Assembly: GCA_010909165.1 (NCBI GenBank)
Contig: MU008164.1
Location: 1,612,001 to 1,676,000 of the forward strand
Origin: Anthoceros angustus
Lineage: Eukaryota; Streptophyta; Anthocerotopsida; Anthocerotales; Anthocerotaceae
Reading direction: 5' to 3'
Length of the DNA: 64,000 bases
The position numbers were made by a program, and so were the translations under genes. A model generated the notes under the pieces. The model made no database searches, was not told the DNA's origin, and saw only the letters and a list, made by a program, of their open reading frames with translations. The number at the start of each line of letters is the position of its first letter. Positions within the stretch are counted from its first letter, which is position 1. Below, in pieces: positions 44,250-57,002 of this stretch.

Positions 44250-47081
44250 ATGGGTGGCAGGAATGGCAATGCCGGCGTCTGGAGTTGGCTCGGCTCCCTG
44301 CTCTTCGGGGCCTTGCTGCTCAGCGTCTGCGATGGGCTCACCAATAACATGCCGGAGCTTTCGGATTTCTTCTCTGGCCTCAGCCCGCAGGCCAAGGTGG
44401 GCTGGCTGCAGTCAGATCCTGCGGAGCTCGTGGGGCGTGGTGTCCTGCACCGGAGCCGACGTGACGGCCATCTACATCAAGAACCTGGGCCTCACGGGGA
44501 CGCTCCGACCTAGCCTCACGCAGCTCCCCAAGCTCACCAGGCTGGATGCGCAGGGGAACTCCTGGGAGGTCCCCTGCCCACCTTCAATGGGACCTCGGCG
44601 CCGCTCATCACCACGCTCTTCCTTGGTGGCAACCAGTTCTCGTCCATCCCAGCCGACTTCTTCAAGGGGCTCACCGGTCTGCAGATTTTCGCTCTGGACA
44701 AGAATCCGACGCTGGCTGCCTGGCCCGCCCCGGATCTGTCCAACAACCCCTTGCTGATCAACTTCACCATCAGCAGCTGCGGGGTGACGGGCCCCATTCC
44801 CGACAGCTTCGGCTCTCTCACGGCTCTCTTCACTCTCTCGATGTCGTACAACTCCCTCACGGGGCCTCTCCCCCCGAGCCTGGTCTCGGCGCAGACTCTC
44901 AGCGTGCTGCAGCTCAACAATCAGGCGCCTCCTGGCTTGTCCGGGAATCTGAGCATTCTCGGGGATCTGCAGGGACTGACTGTTGCGTGGCTGCATGGGA
45001 ACAGCTTCTCCGGGCCTCTGCCTGACAACCTGCCTTCTGGGCTGCGGGATCTCAAGCTCAACAACAATCAGTTGGTGGGTCCTCTTCCTGCTTCCATGTC
45101 TTCCCTCACTGCCCTCCAGACTCTCTACATCCAGAACAACTACTTCAGCGGGCCTCTCCCTTCCTTCCCCAACAAGAACCTGGATCTGACCAAGGACGAT
45201 GCTGATTTCTGCGGGGCAACCTGCAACCCTCAAGTGAATGCTCTGCTGGTCTTCCTGGCAGGTTTAGGGTACCCCAGAGTCTGGCGATGGTATGGCTGGG
45301 TCCTAACCCATGTGCTCCTTGGAAGGGATCGTGTGATACCACCACAAACCCTCCATCACAAGCATCAATCTCCCTCTGCAGCAGCTCACAGGAAGCATCT
45401 CTCCGGCCCTCGCCAATCTCACCGGTCTCCAACAGATAGTGTTGTACAACAATTCCCTCACTGGCACCATTCCTGATCTGTCCGGTCTGCCCCAGCTGGT
45501 GAAGCTGGACGTGAGGTACAACAATCTGAGTCCACCCGTTCCTTCATTCCCTGCCAGCGTCACTGTCCTGACAGTTGGGAACCCGGCGATCGACGCTCTC
45601 TCGACTCCTCCTCCCAGTGCTCCCCCTTCTGTTGCTCCTGGAGCTCCTCCTTCTGTGTCCCCTGCAGCTCCTCCTACTGTGTCTCCTCCTGGGTCTGCTG
45701 CTCCTGGGTCTGCCCCTGGTTCTGATGCCCCTGGATCTTCTCCTGGGTCGGCTCCTGGTGGGACCTCAAAGCCTTCTCCTCCGTCTGTCACACCACCGGG
45801 AAAGACTGGTTCAGGCCCGTCATCAGGTGGTGCAACTGATGCTGTGGCAGGAAGCAGCAATTCTGCTTCCATACCCGTGGCTGCGGTTGCTGGACCAGTT
45901 GTAGGAGTTGTTTCTCTTTGGTCCTTGCAGGAGTCGTATTGTACTGCTGCTACAAGAAGAAGAGGAAGGATTCCTGAGGGTGCCGAGTAGCACCGCCAGT
46001 GTCATGATCCACCCCGAGACTCTTCTTCGGATCCGGAAGTCGTCAAGATCGTGGTAGGAGGCAGTGCTGGGGCTGCCAGTAAGAACCACAGCAGGACCAG
46101 CAGTGGGCCCAGTGATGTCACGGTTGTGGGAGAGTCTAACAATCTGGTGATATCCATCGAGGTTCTGCGGATGTGACCAAGAACTTCAGCGACGAGAATG
46201 TGCTGGGAAGGGAGGGTTCGGTGTGGTGTACAAGGACAGCTCGAGGATGGCACCATGATTGCTGTGAAGAGGATGGAGGCAGCAGTGGTGTCCAGCAAAG
46301 GGCTCAGCGAGTTCCAGGCCGAGATTGCTGTCTTGACTAAGGTGCGACACCGGCATCTGGTGGCATTGCTGGGCTACTGTGTGGAGGGCAATGAGAGGCT
46401 TCTTGTGTACGAGTACATGCCGCAGGGAACTTTGAGCCAGCATCTGTTCGACTGGAAGAGCCACGACGAGAAGCCTCTGCCCTGGAAGAAGAGGCTCTCC
46501 ATCGCCCTGGATGTGGCTCGTGGGATGGAGTATCTGCATGGGCTTGCCCACAAGAGCTTCATCCACCGTGACTTGAAGCCATCCAACATCCTTCTGGGAG
46601 ATGATTTCCGAGCCAAGGTCTCGGACTTCGGGTTGGTGAAGCTTGCTCCTGAAGGCAAGTACTCTGTGGAGACCAGGCTGGCAGGCACATTCGGCTACCT
46701 TGCTCCAGAATATGCTGTGACAGGGCGGGTGACCACCAAGGCAGATGTGTTCAGCTTCAGGGTGGTGCTGATGGAGCTGGTCACCGGCCGGCGGGCACTG
46801 GATGAGACACAGCCAGAGGAGAACATGCATCTGGTGACATGGTTCAGGCGGACCAACACCAACAAGGAGAACTTCATGAAGGCCATCGACTCTCCATCGA
46901 CCTCAACGAAGAGACTCTGCAGACAGTTCTGATTGTTGCCGAGCTGGCAGGACACTGTACTGCCCCGAGCCGTACCAACGTCCAGACATGGGTCATGCTG
47001 TCAACGTCCTCGCTCCCCTGGTGGAGATGTGGAAGCCTCCAACTACGACCCTGAGGACAACGCCGGCATCAACATGGAGCT
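44250..47081 (+). pseudogene. TMK-like receptor kinase, long but frameshifted copy T2
   Basis: Spans signal peptide, both LRR blocks, a Pro/Ser/Gly-rich juxtamembrane stretch, transmembrane segment and most of the kinase, but with many 1-3 base losses (for example near 44418, 44562, 45272, 45329, 45921, 46171, 46215, 46891). The kinase frame 46237-46880 is open with HRDLKPSN and DFGLVKL. The conserved SFGVV of the F-helix is SFRVV here (about 46755). The C-terminus is cut at 47080-47090 by an 11-bp overlap join into T3. It is not functional as written. Confidence 0.8.
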
Positions 47082-49140
47082 CTCCCTTCCTTCCCCAACA
47101 AGAACCTGGATCTGACCAAGGACGATGCTGATTTCTGCGGGGCAACCTGCAACCCTCAAGTGAATGCTCTGCTGGTCTTCCTGGCAGGTTTAGGGTACCC
47201 CCAGAGTCTGGCGATGGTATGGCTGGGTCCTAACCCATGTGCTCCTTGGAAGGGATCGTGTGATACCACCACAAACCCTCCATCACAAGCATCAATCTCC
47301 TCTGCAGCAGCTCACAGGAAGCATCTCCGGCCTCGCCAATCTCACCGGTCTCCAACAGATAGTGTTGTACAACAATTCCCTCACTGGCACCATTCCTGAT
47401 CTGTCCGGTCTGCCCCAGCTGGTGAAGCTGGACGTGAGGTACAACAATCTGAGTCCACCCGTTCCTTCATTCCCTGCCAGCGTCACTGTCCTGACAGTTG
47501 GGAACCCGGCGATCGACGCCTCTCGACTCCTCCTCCCAGTGCTCCCCTTCTGTTGCTCCTGGAGCTCCTCCTTCTGTGTCCCTGCAGCTCCTCCTACTGT
47601 GTCTCCTCCTGGGTCTGCTGCTCCTGGGTCTGCCCCTGGTTCTGATGCCCCTGGATCTTCTCCTGGGTCGGCTCCTGGTGGGACCTCAAAGCCTTCTCCT
47701 CCGTCTGTCACACCACCGGGAAAGACTGGTTCAGGCCCGTCATCAGGTGGTGCAACTGATGCTGTGGCAGGAAGCAGCAATTCTGCTTCCATACCCGTGG
47801 CTGCGGTTGCTGGACCAGTTGTAGGAGTTGTTTCTCTTTTGGTCCTTGCAGGAGTCGTATTGTACTGCTGCTACAAGAAGAAGAGGAAGGGATTCCTGAG
47901 GGTGCCGAGTAGCACCGCCAGTGTCATGATCCACCCCCGAGACTCTTCTTCGGATCCGGAAGTCGTCAAGATCGTGGTAGGAGGCAGTGCTGGGGCTGCC
48001 AGTAAGAACCACAGCAGGACCAGCAGTGGGCCCAGTGATGTCACGGTTGTGGGAGAGTCTAACAATCTGGTGATATCCATCGAGGTTCTGCGGGATGTGA
48101 CCAAGAACTTCAGCGACGAGAATGTGCTGGGAAGGGGAGGGTTCGGTGTGGTGTACAAGGGACAGCTCGAGGATGGCACCATGATTGCTGTGAAGAGGAT
48201 GGAGGCAGCAGTGGTGTCCAGCAAAGGGCTCAGCGAGTTCCAGGCCGAGATTGCTGTCTTGACTAAGGTGCGACACCGGCATCTGGTGGCATTGCTGGGC
48301 TACTGTGTGGAGGGCAATGAGAGGCTTCTTGTGTACGAGTACATGCCGCAGGGAACTTTGAGCCAGCATCTGTTCGACTGGAAGAGCCACGACGAGAAGC
48401 CTCTGCCCTGGAAGAAGAGGCTCTCCATCGCCCTGGATGTGGCTCGTGGGATGGAGTATCTGCATGGGCTTGCCCACAAGAGCTTCATCCACCGTGACTT
48501 GAAGCCATCCAACATCCTTCTGGGAGATGATTTCCGAGCCAAGGTCTCGGACTTCGGGTTGGTGAAGCTTGCTCCTGAAGGCAAGTACTCTGTGGAGACC
48601 AGGCTGGCAGGCACATTCGGCTACCTTGCTCCAGAATATGCTGTGACAGGGCGGGTGACCACCAAGGCAGATGTGTTCAGCTTCGGGGTGGTGCTGATGG
48701 AGCTGGTCACCGGCCGGCGGGCACTGGATGAGACACAGCCAGAGGAGAACATGCATCTGGTGACATGGTTCAGGCGGACCAACACCAACAAGGAGAACTT
48801 CATGAAGGCCATCGACTCCTCCATCGACCTCAACGAAGAGACTCTGCAGACAGTTCTGATTGTTGCCGAGCTGGCAGGACACTGTACTGCCCCCGAGCCG
48901 TACCAACGTCCAGACATGGGTCATGCTGTCAACGTCCTCGCTCCCCTGGTGGAGATGTGGAAGCCCTCCAACTACGACCCCGAGGACAACGCCGGCATCA
49001 ACATGGAGCTCTCCCTTCCCCAGGCCCTCAAGCAGTGGCAGGCTCTGGGAGATCTGTCCATGACCAGCAGCCTGGATGACACCAAGACCAGTCTTCCAAC
49101 AGGTTTTGCCGACTCCTTCACGTCAGCAGACGGTCGTTGA
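47082..49140 (+). CDS. TMK-like receptor kinase, copy T3 (kinase half intact, 5' truncated)
   Basis: Begins inside the LRR island, so it has no start codon or signal peptide of its own; the open frame covers about 47239-49140. The second LRR block and Pro-rich stretch contain compensating indels. From the transmembrane segment ([19 protein letters not shown]) onward it is clean: Gly loop [11 protein letters not shown], catalytic Lys in MIAVKRME (48193-48195), HRDLKPSN (about 48490), DFG (48550-48558), APEYA and SFGVV. It ends in a Ser/Thr-rich tail with TGA at 49138. An active RD-type Ser/Thr kinase is predicted from the residues. The real gene probably joins T1's 5' part with T3's 3' part. 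Confidence 0.85.
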
Positions 49141-51575
49141 TGCCATGCCACACCATGTTGCAGATTCTGTACAGCAGATCCTACAACCCACCTCTGCTAT
49201 TGCTCCATGCTCCATGGAGCTACATCAAGACCAAGACTGTACTGTCCTTGTGTGCGTGCTGCTGTGGCCTCCTCTTTGCTCCTTTGCTTAGCGTAGCTCC
49301 TTTGGCCTAGCTTTTCCAGGACTTGCGGAGTTCAGACAATTGGCCTTCAAGGCTTTATGCAGCTCTTAGATCGCATGCAACATACCAATTATACCATATT
49401 CTAAGTTGTATTGTATTCTCAAATTTGCATTCCTGGATGTCATCCTCTTTTCTCCTTCTCCTCCCTCTTCTCATTGCCTCCCGAGTCCCCAGCTGTTCAG
49501 CAATAACAAAGATACCTGCTAGTGGGCATAGTATCTTCCGCATTTCTGACTGAACCTCTTTTCACTTCTTTTTTTTTGTGGATTCACCCTTGCTTAGCTC
49601 CATTTACAATTTCAGACGTCATTGGCTACCTCAGCTTCCAGGTGTTCAGGGTGTACGGATTCATAAAGTCACGAGGTCAGCTGCACAGACCCAACAGAAC
49701 AGAATTCCCTCTTCCCTAGTCAACTTGTCAGCTCTCAGAAATTTAGGACCGGTACCGGACAAAAGCAGAATTGTCTGATTTTTCACCTTCGAGCCTCCAG
49801 GTTTCATTCTGCTTCGTCTTCACAATCGCAACTGTAAGCCTCGCCTTTCTGTGAATTTCTACATTGCGACAAATCTAATGGTCGAAACCGGTTCCCAGGA
49901 GTTTTACTAATCTTCACCATAGTATTACCCTTGACATTTCCCCGTCCCCTACCGTCCCGCCGGCTCCCCCCCACTCTCCCCCTCACCAGTTCCAGTGGTG
50001 AAATTTCATTTTTATCGGCCGCTCGTTCGGTTCCCGGGACCGGAACTTTTCCAACTAGGTACTTATTTTCGGTTTTCCACCGCACGGGGACCGGTGCTTT
50101 TCGAGACTCTCGGTCCCTCGGTTTCAGCTACGTATGTTGGAATCCTTTTCCAATTGCGAATATCTAAAAACTATTTTTAAAATATGAAATATATTATTTC
50201 GAAATCATCTATCGTCTGCTGTGGTTTCCAAGCTTGGGAAATTATATTCCAATTTCTTTCCTTCATACGAGAACCACATATAGATAAAACTTATCAATAT
50301 ATTAAGAGTGACAATGTCTATAGTAGCTCTCATGCAAAATCCCCTACTTGCATATAGATGTCTGATTGCCCCTAATTGGGAACTCTATAAATGGGATTCC
50401 TCTCTAAATGGGACCTCCATCCTCTCCCTTTAGTTTACAATTAGCAAAATTGGGACTTTTCCCAAAATAATAATTGGGACCTTTTGAACATACATTCATG
50501 TTGGTTTCACCTCCTAAATAGGATTTTTATTTTTACGGAAAAATTTAGAAAAGAAAAAGAATCGAAAGTGAAAAAGGAAGAGGAGCTTCGAAAATATTGA
50601 AGAGGAAGTAGCGACAATGTACCCCTACTAGGATAGACTATGGAAGATGCCATCAAAGGTTTGGAGGCGCAAGAACTTACGATATAGATGCCACACGACA
50701 CTACAGACTCTTTGGCGCTGCTTAATGTCTTTGAGAAACACGTGATTAGTCATCGTCTCAAAGTATTGTGGGTGCAAAGGAATATTGTCGATTATTTCAG
50801 AGCACAATAGACTTTTAGGTGTGATTGAAGACTCTTAAGCTAAGCTTTTCCTTTATGATAGGTAGAGGTTTTTAATCTTGCTTAGAGAGAGTGCTAGCTT
50901 TCAAGCAACTATGTAGAGAAGTGGTAAAAGTTATTTTTAGTGAAACCTATCAATCAAAATTTGAATTTCCTTTTTTATTTGGGTTTTGTTTTTGAATTTA
51001 TAATATTTTATTATTTTTAAATACGAAAAAAAATCTAATCGGACACCTCACTTAATGGGACCTCTAAAAGAACTCCAAACCAGTCCCAATTAGGGGAGGG
51101 GAGGGGAGGCGGAGGAAGGGAGGAAGGGGAGTGAAGCCTGTATGGAGCAATACATAACTCCCAAAGTCGTAATATGGACGAGATTAGTATTATCCACGAT
51201 GGGGGGTCAGGCGCCACCAAAGTCTTGCTCTTAGTTGTTAGAAGACCGGATGATAGCGCACTGAGCTAGCTAGGCCGAGATTCCAGCCATCTTCAAAATT
51301 AACGCTTGAATCGAACACGAGAGCCGATGAAGAGTTATGACACAACATCAAGGACGAGTGTAAGGAGAAAAGCACAATTATTCAATTAGAGACTACAGTT
51401 ATACCCTGCTCCGTCAAGCAGTTATCCACAAAGTACTTAGACTAACTCTGGATCTTGTTGCTCAAAAGCTTGCACACTATCCACCTCTGATCTTTCTAAG
51501 CGGCGAACGCGAAAAGCAAGGTCCACCAGATATTGTGTTGTCTGCTCAAGCTTATCCCACAGAAAAGATGATGGT
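49141..51575. repeat. TMK 3' flank, AT-rich unit F1
   Basis: First and apparently parental copy of a ~2.1 kb AT-rich segment (about 49526-51575) that recurs wholly or in pieces to 56900. It carries short frames in both strands, among them a fragment of the 56460 ORF at 51437-51634. No complete gene. Confidence 0.65.
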
Positions 51576-53882
51576 GCATAGTATCTTCCGCATTTCTGAC
51601 TGAACCTCTTTTCACTTCTTTTTTGTGGATTCACCCTTGCTTAGCTCCATTTACAATTTCAGACGTCATTGGCTACCTCAGCTTCCAGGTGTTCAGGGTG
51701 TACGGATTCATAAAGTCACGAGGTCAGCTGCACAGACCCAACAGAACAGAATTCTCTTCCCTAGTCAACTTGTCAGCTCTCAGAAATTTAGGACCGGTAC
51801 CGGACAAAAGCAGAATTGTCTGATTTTTCACCTTCGAGCCTCAGGTTTCATTCTGCTTCGTCTTCACAATCGCAACTGTAAGCCTGCCTTTCTGTGAATT
51901 TCTACATTGCGACAAATCTAATGGTCGAAACCGGTTCCCAGGAGTTTTACTAATCTTCACCATAGTATTACCCTTGACATTTCCCCGTCCTCACTGTCCC
52001 GCCGGCTCCCCCACTCTCACCAGTTCCAGTGGTGAAATTTCATTTTATCGGCCGCTCGTTCGGTTCCCGGACCGGAACTTTTCCAACTAGGTACTTATTT
52101 TCGGTTTTCCACCGCACGGGGACCGGTGCTGAGACTCTCGGTCCCTCGGTTTCAGCTACGTATGTTGGAATCCTTTTCCAATTGCGAATATCTAAAAACT
52201 ATTTTTAAAATATGAAATATATTATTTCGAAATCATCTATCGTCTGCTGTGGTTTCCAAGCTTGGGAAATTATATTCCAATTTCTTTCCTTCATACGAGA
52301 ACCACATATAGATAAAACTTATCAATATATTAAGAGTGACAATGTCTATAGTAGCTCTCATGCAAAATCCCCTACTTGCATATAGATGTATACAGTTGCC
52401 CCCCCCTAATTGGGAACTCTATAAATGGGATTCCTCTCTAAATGGGACCTCCGATCCTCTCCCTTTAGTTTACAGTGTAAAAATTGGGACTTTTCCCAAA
52501 ATAATAATTGGGACCTTTTGAACATACATTCATGTTAGTTTCACCTCCCTAAATAGGATTTTTTATTTTTTTACGGAAAAAATTTAGAAAAGAAAAAAGA
52601 ATCGAAAGCTGAAAAAAGGAAGAGGAGCTTGCCGAAAATATTGAAGAGGAAGTAGCGACAATGCCACCCCTACTAGGATAGACTATGGAAGATGCCATCA
52701 AAGGTTTGGAGGCAGCAAGAACTTACCTGATATAGATGCCACACGACACTACAGACTCTTTGGCGCTGCTTAATGTCTTTGAGAAACACGTGATTAGTCA
52801 TCGTCTCAAAGTATTGTGGGTGCAAAGGAATATTGTCGATTATTTCAGAGCACAATAGACTTTTAGGTGTGATTGAAGACTCTTAAGCTAAGCTTTTTCC
52901 TTTATGATAGGTAGAGGTTTTTAATGCCGCTTAGAGAGAGTGCTAGCTTTCAAGCAACTATGTAGAGAAGTGGTAAAAGTTATTTTTAGTGAAACCTATC
53001 AATCAAAATTTGAATTTCCTTTTTTTATTTGGGTTTTTGTTTTTTTGAATTTATAATATTTTATTATTTTTAAATACGAAAAAAAATCTAATCGGGACAC
53101 CTCACTTAATGGGACCTCTAAAAGAACTCCAAACCACCCCAATTAGGGGAGGGGAGGGGAGGCGGAGGAAGGGAGGAAGGGGAGTGAACTATATGGAATG
53201 ATACATAACTCCCAAAGTCGTAATATGGACGAGATTAGTATTATCCACGATGGGGGTCAGCGCCACCAAAGTCTTGCTCTTAGTTGTTAGAAGACCGGAT
53301 GATAGCGCCGAGCTAGCTAGGCCGAGATTCCACCATCTTCAAAATTAACGCTTGAATCGAACACGAGAGCCGATGAAGAGTTATGACACAACATCAAGGA
53401 CGAGTGTAAGGAGAAAAGCACAATTATTCAATTAGAGACTACGGTTATACCACCTCAAGCGATTATCCACAAAGTACTTAGACTAACTCGGATCTTGTTG
53501 CTCAAAAGCTTGCACACTATCCACCTCGATCTTTCTAAGCGTGACAGCAAGGTCCACGAGATATTGTGTTATGCTCAAGCTTATCCTACGAAAAGATGAT
53601 GGTGATGGAGGTTGTGGTTTCGCCAATTGTCATCAAGCTCCAAATCCTCGACCTTCAAAGGCGGATGTGTATAGCGCTCAAATCAATTGGATAGTAAGTC
53701 CGACCTAGACCACGAGGCGGATCGAATGCAAGCGAATATCGAGAAAATCTAGATGGAGGAAAACCGGAACTTTTCCAATTGCGAATATCTAAAACTATTT
53801 TTAAATACGAAAAAAAATCTAATCGGGACACCTCACTTAATGGGACCTCTAAAAGAACTCCAAACCGGTCCATACCGGTTTG
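51576..53882. repeat. AT-rich unit F2
   Basis: Copy of unit F1 starting at GCATAGTATCTTCCGC, differing by many small indels. Its end holds a damaged copy of the reverse-strand ORF at 56460-56834 (53500-53873). Confidence 0.75.
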
Positions 53883-55960
53883 GTAGCTCCTTTGGCCTAG
53901 CTTTTCCAGGACTTGCGGAGTTCAGACAATTGGCCTTCAAGGCTTTATGCAGCTCTTAGATCGCATGCAACATACCAATTATACCATATTCTAAGTTGTA
54001 TTGTATTCTCAAATTTGCATTCCTGGATGTCATCCTCTTTCTCCTTCTCCTCCCTCTTCTCATTGCCTCCCGAGTCCCCAGCTGTTCAGCAATAACAAAG
54101 ATACCTGCTAGTGGGCATAGTATCTTCCGCATTTCTGACTGAACCTCTTTTCACTTCTTTTTTGTGGATTCACCCTTGCTTAGCTCCATTTACAATTTCA
54201 GACGTCATTGGCTACCTCAGCTTCCAGGTGTTCAGGGTGTACGGATTCATAAAGTCACGAGGTCAGCTGCACAGACCCAACAGAACAGAATTCTCTTCCC
54301 TAGTCAACTTGTCAGCTCTCAGAAATTTAGGACCGGTACCGGACAAAAGCAGAATTGTCTGATTTTTCACCTTCGAGCCTCCAGGTTTCATTCTGCTTCG
54401 TCTTCACAATCGCAACTGTAAGCCTCGCCTTTCTGTGAATTTCACATTGCGACAAATCTAATGGTCGAAACCGGTTCCCAGGAGTTTTACTAATCTAATC
54501 GGGACACCTCACTTAATGGGACCTCCGATCCTCTCCCTTTAGTTCTGATTAGCATTAATTAATCTAATTACTCATCTTTAAGTAAGTAATTAGTGTTAAT
54601 TAATCTAAGGTGCTTATGCTAATTAAGCATTGATTAGTGTTAATTAATCTAATGGTCGAAACCGGTTCCCAGGAGTTTTACTAATCTTCACCATAGTATT
54701 ACCCTTGACATTTCCCCGTCCCCTACCGTCCCTGGCTCCCCCACTCTCCCCTCACCAGTTCCAGTGGTGAAATTTCATTTTATCGGCCGCTCGTTCGGTT
54801 CCCGGGACCGGAACTTTTCCAACTAGGTACTTATTTTCGGTTTTCCACCGCACGGGGACCGGTGCTTTCGAGACTCTCGGTCCCTCGGTTTCAGCTACGT
54901 ATGTTGGAATCCTTTTCCAATTGCGAATATCTAAAACTATTTTTAAAATATGAAATATATTATTTCGAAATCATCTATCGTCTGCTGTGGTTTCCAAGCT
55001 TGGGAAATTATATTCCAATTTCTTTCCTTCATACGAGAACCACATATAGATAAAACTTATCAATATATTAAGAGTGACAATGTCTATAGTAGCTCTCATG
55101 CAAAATCCCCTACTTGCATATAGATGTATCTGATTGCCCCTAATTGGGACCTTTTGAACATACATTCATGTTAGTTTCACCTCCTAAATAGGATTTTTAT
55201 TTTTAAAATATGAAATATATTATTTCGAAATCATCTATCGTCTGCTGTGGTTTCCAAGCTTGGGAAATTATATTCCAATTTCTTTCCTTCATACGAGAAC
55301 CACATATAGATGCCACACGACACTCTGGACTCTTTGGCGCTTAATGTCTTTGAGAAACACGTGATTAGTCATCGTCTCAAAGTATTGTGGGTGCAAAGGA
55401 ATATTGTCGATTATTTGAGCACAATAGACTTTTAGGTGTGATTGAAGACTCTTAAGCTAAGCTTTTCCTTTTTTATTTTTAAAATATGAAATATATTATT
55501 TCGAAATCATCTATCGTCTGCTGTGGCCTCCTCTTTGCTCCTTTGGCCTAGCTTTTCCTTTATGATAGGTAGAGGTTTTTAATCTTTGCTTAGCTCCATT
55601 TACAATTTCAGACGTCATTGGCTACCTCAGCTTCCAGGTGTTCAGGGTGTACGGATTCATAAAGTCACGAGGTCAGCTGCACAGACCCAACAGAACAGAA
55701 TTCTCTTCCCTAGTCAACTTGTCAGCTCTCAGAAATTTAGGACCGGTGCTTTGAGAAACACGTGATTAGTCATCGTCTCAAAGTATTGTGGGTGCAAAGG
55801 AATATTGTCGATTATTTGAGCACAATAGACTTTTAGGTGTGATTGAAGACTCTTAAGCTAAGCTTTTCCTTTATGATAGGTAGAGGTTTTTAATCTTTGC
55901 TTAGAGAGAGTGCTAGCTTTCAAGCAACTATGTAGAGAAGTGGTAAAAGTTATTTTTAGT
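53883..55960. repeat. Shuffled pieces of unit F
   Basis: At least ten pieces of the F segment and of the 57-kb AT repeat are joined in new order, all on the same strand. Overlaps at joins include GTAGCTCC, AATCTAATG, CTGCTGTGG, AGCTTTTCC and TTGCTTAG. Confidence 0.75.
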
Positions 55961-56990
55961 GAAACCTATCAATCAAAATTTGAATTTCCTTTTTTATTTG
56001 GGTTTTGTTTTTGAATTTATAATATTTTATTATTTTTAAATACGAAAAAAAATCTAATCGGGACACCTCACTTAATGGGACCTCTAAAAGAACTCCAAAC
56101 CACCCAATTAGGGGAGGGAGGGGAGGCGGAGGGAAGGGAGGAAGGGAGGAAGGGGAGTGAGCTGTATGGAGCATGATACATAACTCCCAAAGTCGTAATA
56201 TGGACGAGATTAGTATTATCCACGATGGGGGGTCAGGCGCCACCAAAGTCTTGCTCTTAGTTGTTAGAAGACCGGATGATAGCGCCGAGAGCTAGCTAGG
56301 CCGAGATTCCACCATCTTCAAAATTAACGCTTGAATCGAACACGAGAGCCGATGAAGAGTTATGACACAACATCAAGGACGAGTGTAAGGAGAAAAGCAC
56401 AATTATTCAATTAGAGACTAATTTCTGCCCGTCAAGCGCTTATCCACAAAGTACTTAGACTAACTCGGATCTTGTTGCTCAAAAGCTTGCACACTATCCA
56501 CCTCGATCTTTCTAAGCGTGACAGCAAGGTCCACCAGATATTGTGTTGTCTGCTCAAGCTTATCCCACAGAAAAGATGATGGTGATGGAGGTTGTGGTTT
56601 CGCCAAATTGTCATCAAGCTCCAAATCCTCGACCTTCAAAGGCGGATGTGTATAGCGCTCGAAATCAATTGGATAGTAAGTCCAGCCTAGACCACGAGGC
56701 AGATCGAATGCAAGCGAAATATCAGTAGAAAATCTAGATGGAGGAAAACCAGGCGGAACTTGTAAGGTGGCACAATGTGAAACAGCGGCGGAAGAAATTG
56801 GTTCAGATTCGGTGCCCAAAATAACCGGGTCCATACCGGTTTGGGTAGCTCCCCCCTTAAAAGCGAAACAGTAACTTAAGTTGCCGCTTCGTGGAGGGTG
56901 GTAAACTTACCATTATCCAGACATGTAGACATCCCACACAGTTTCAACTCATTCAATTCTTCGGTGTCATGCCGTGTGATACTAATCTCT
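55961..56990. repeat. AT-rich unit F, last copy
   Basis: Continuous copy of the right half of unit F that runs on into unique sequence, and so may be the original right end of the segment. It contains the most complete version of the reverse ORF. Confidence 0.6.
56460..56834 (-). CDS. Uncharacterised ORF (124 aa) in the AT-rich repeat
   Basis: ATG-initiated reverse frame, Pro/Ser-rich in the first half and predicted helical in the second (LWDKLEQTTQYLVDLAVTLR). Damaged versions lie at 51437-51634 and 53500-53873. I recognise no domain; a gag-like N-terminal piece of a retroelement is conceivable. Coding status is unproven. Confidence 0.3.
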   Translation of the reverse strand: MDPVILGTESEPISSAAVSHCATLQVPPGFPPSRFSTDISLAFDLPRGLGWTYYPIDFERYTHPPLKVEDLELDDNLAKPQPPSPSSFLWDKLEQTTQYLVDLAVTLRKIEVDSVQAFEQQDPS

Positions 56991-57002
56991 GCACTTGGGT
57001 TT

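Noticed and set aside
47743-48924. 393-codon reverse ORF over the TMK kinase
   Set aside because: Antisense shadow of the kinase exon.
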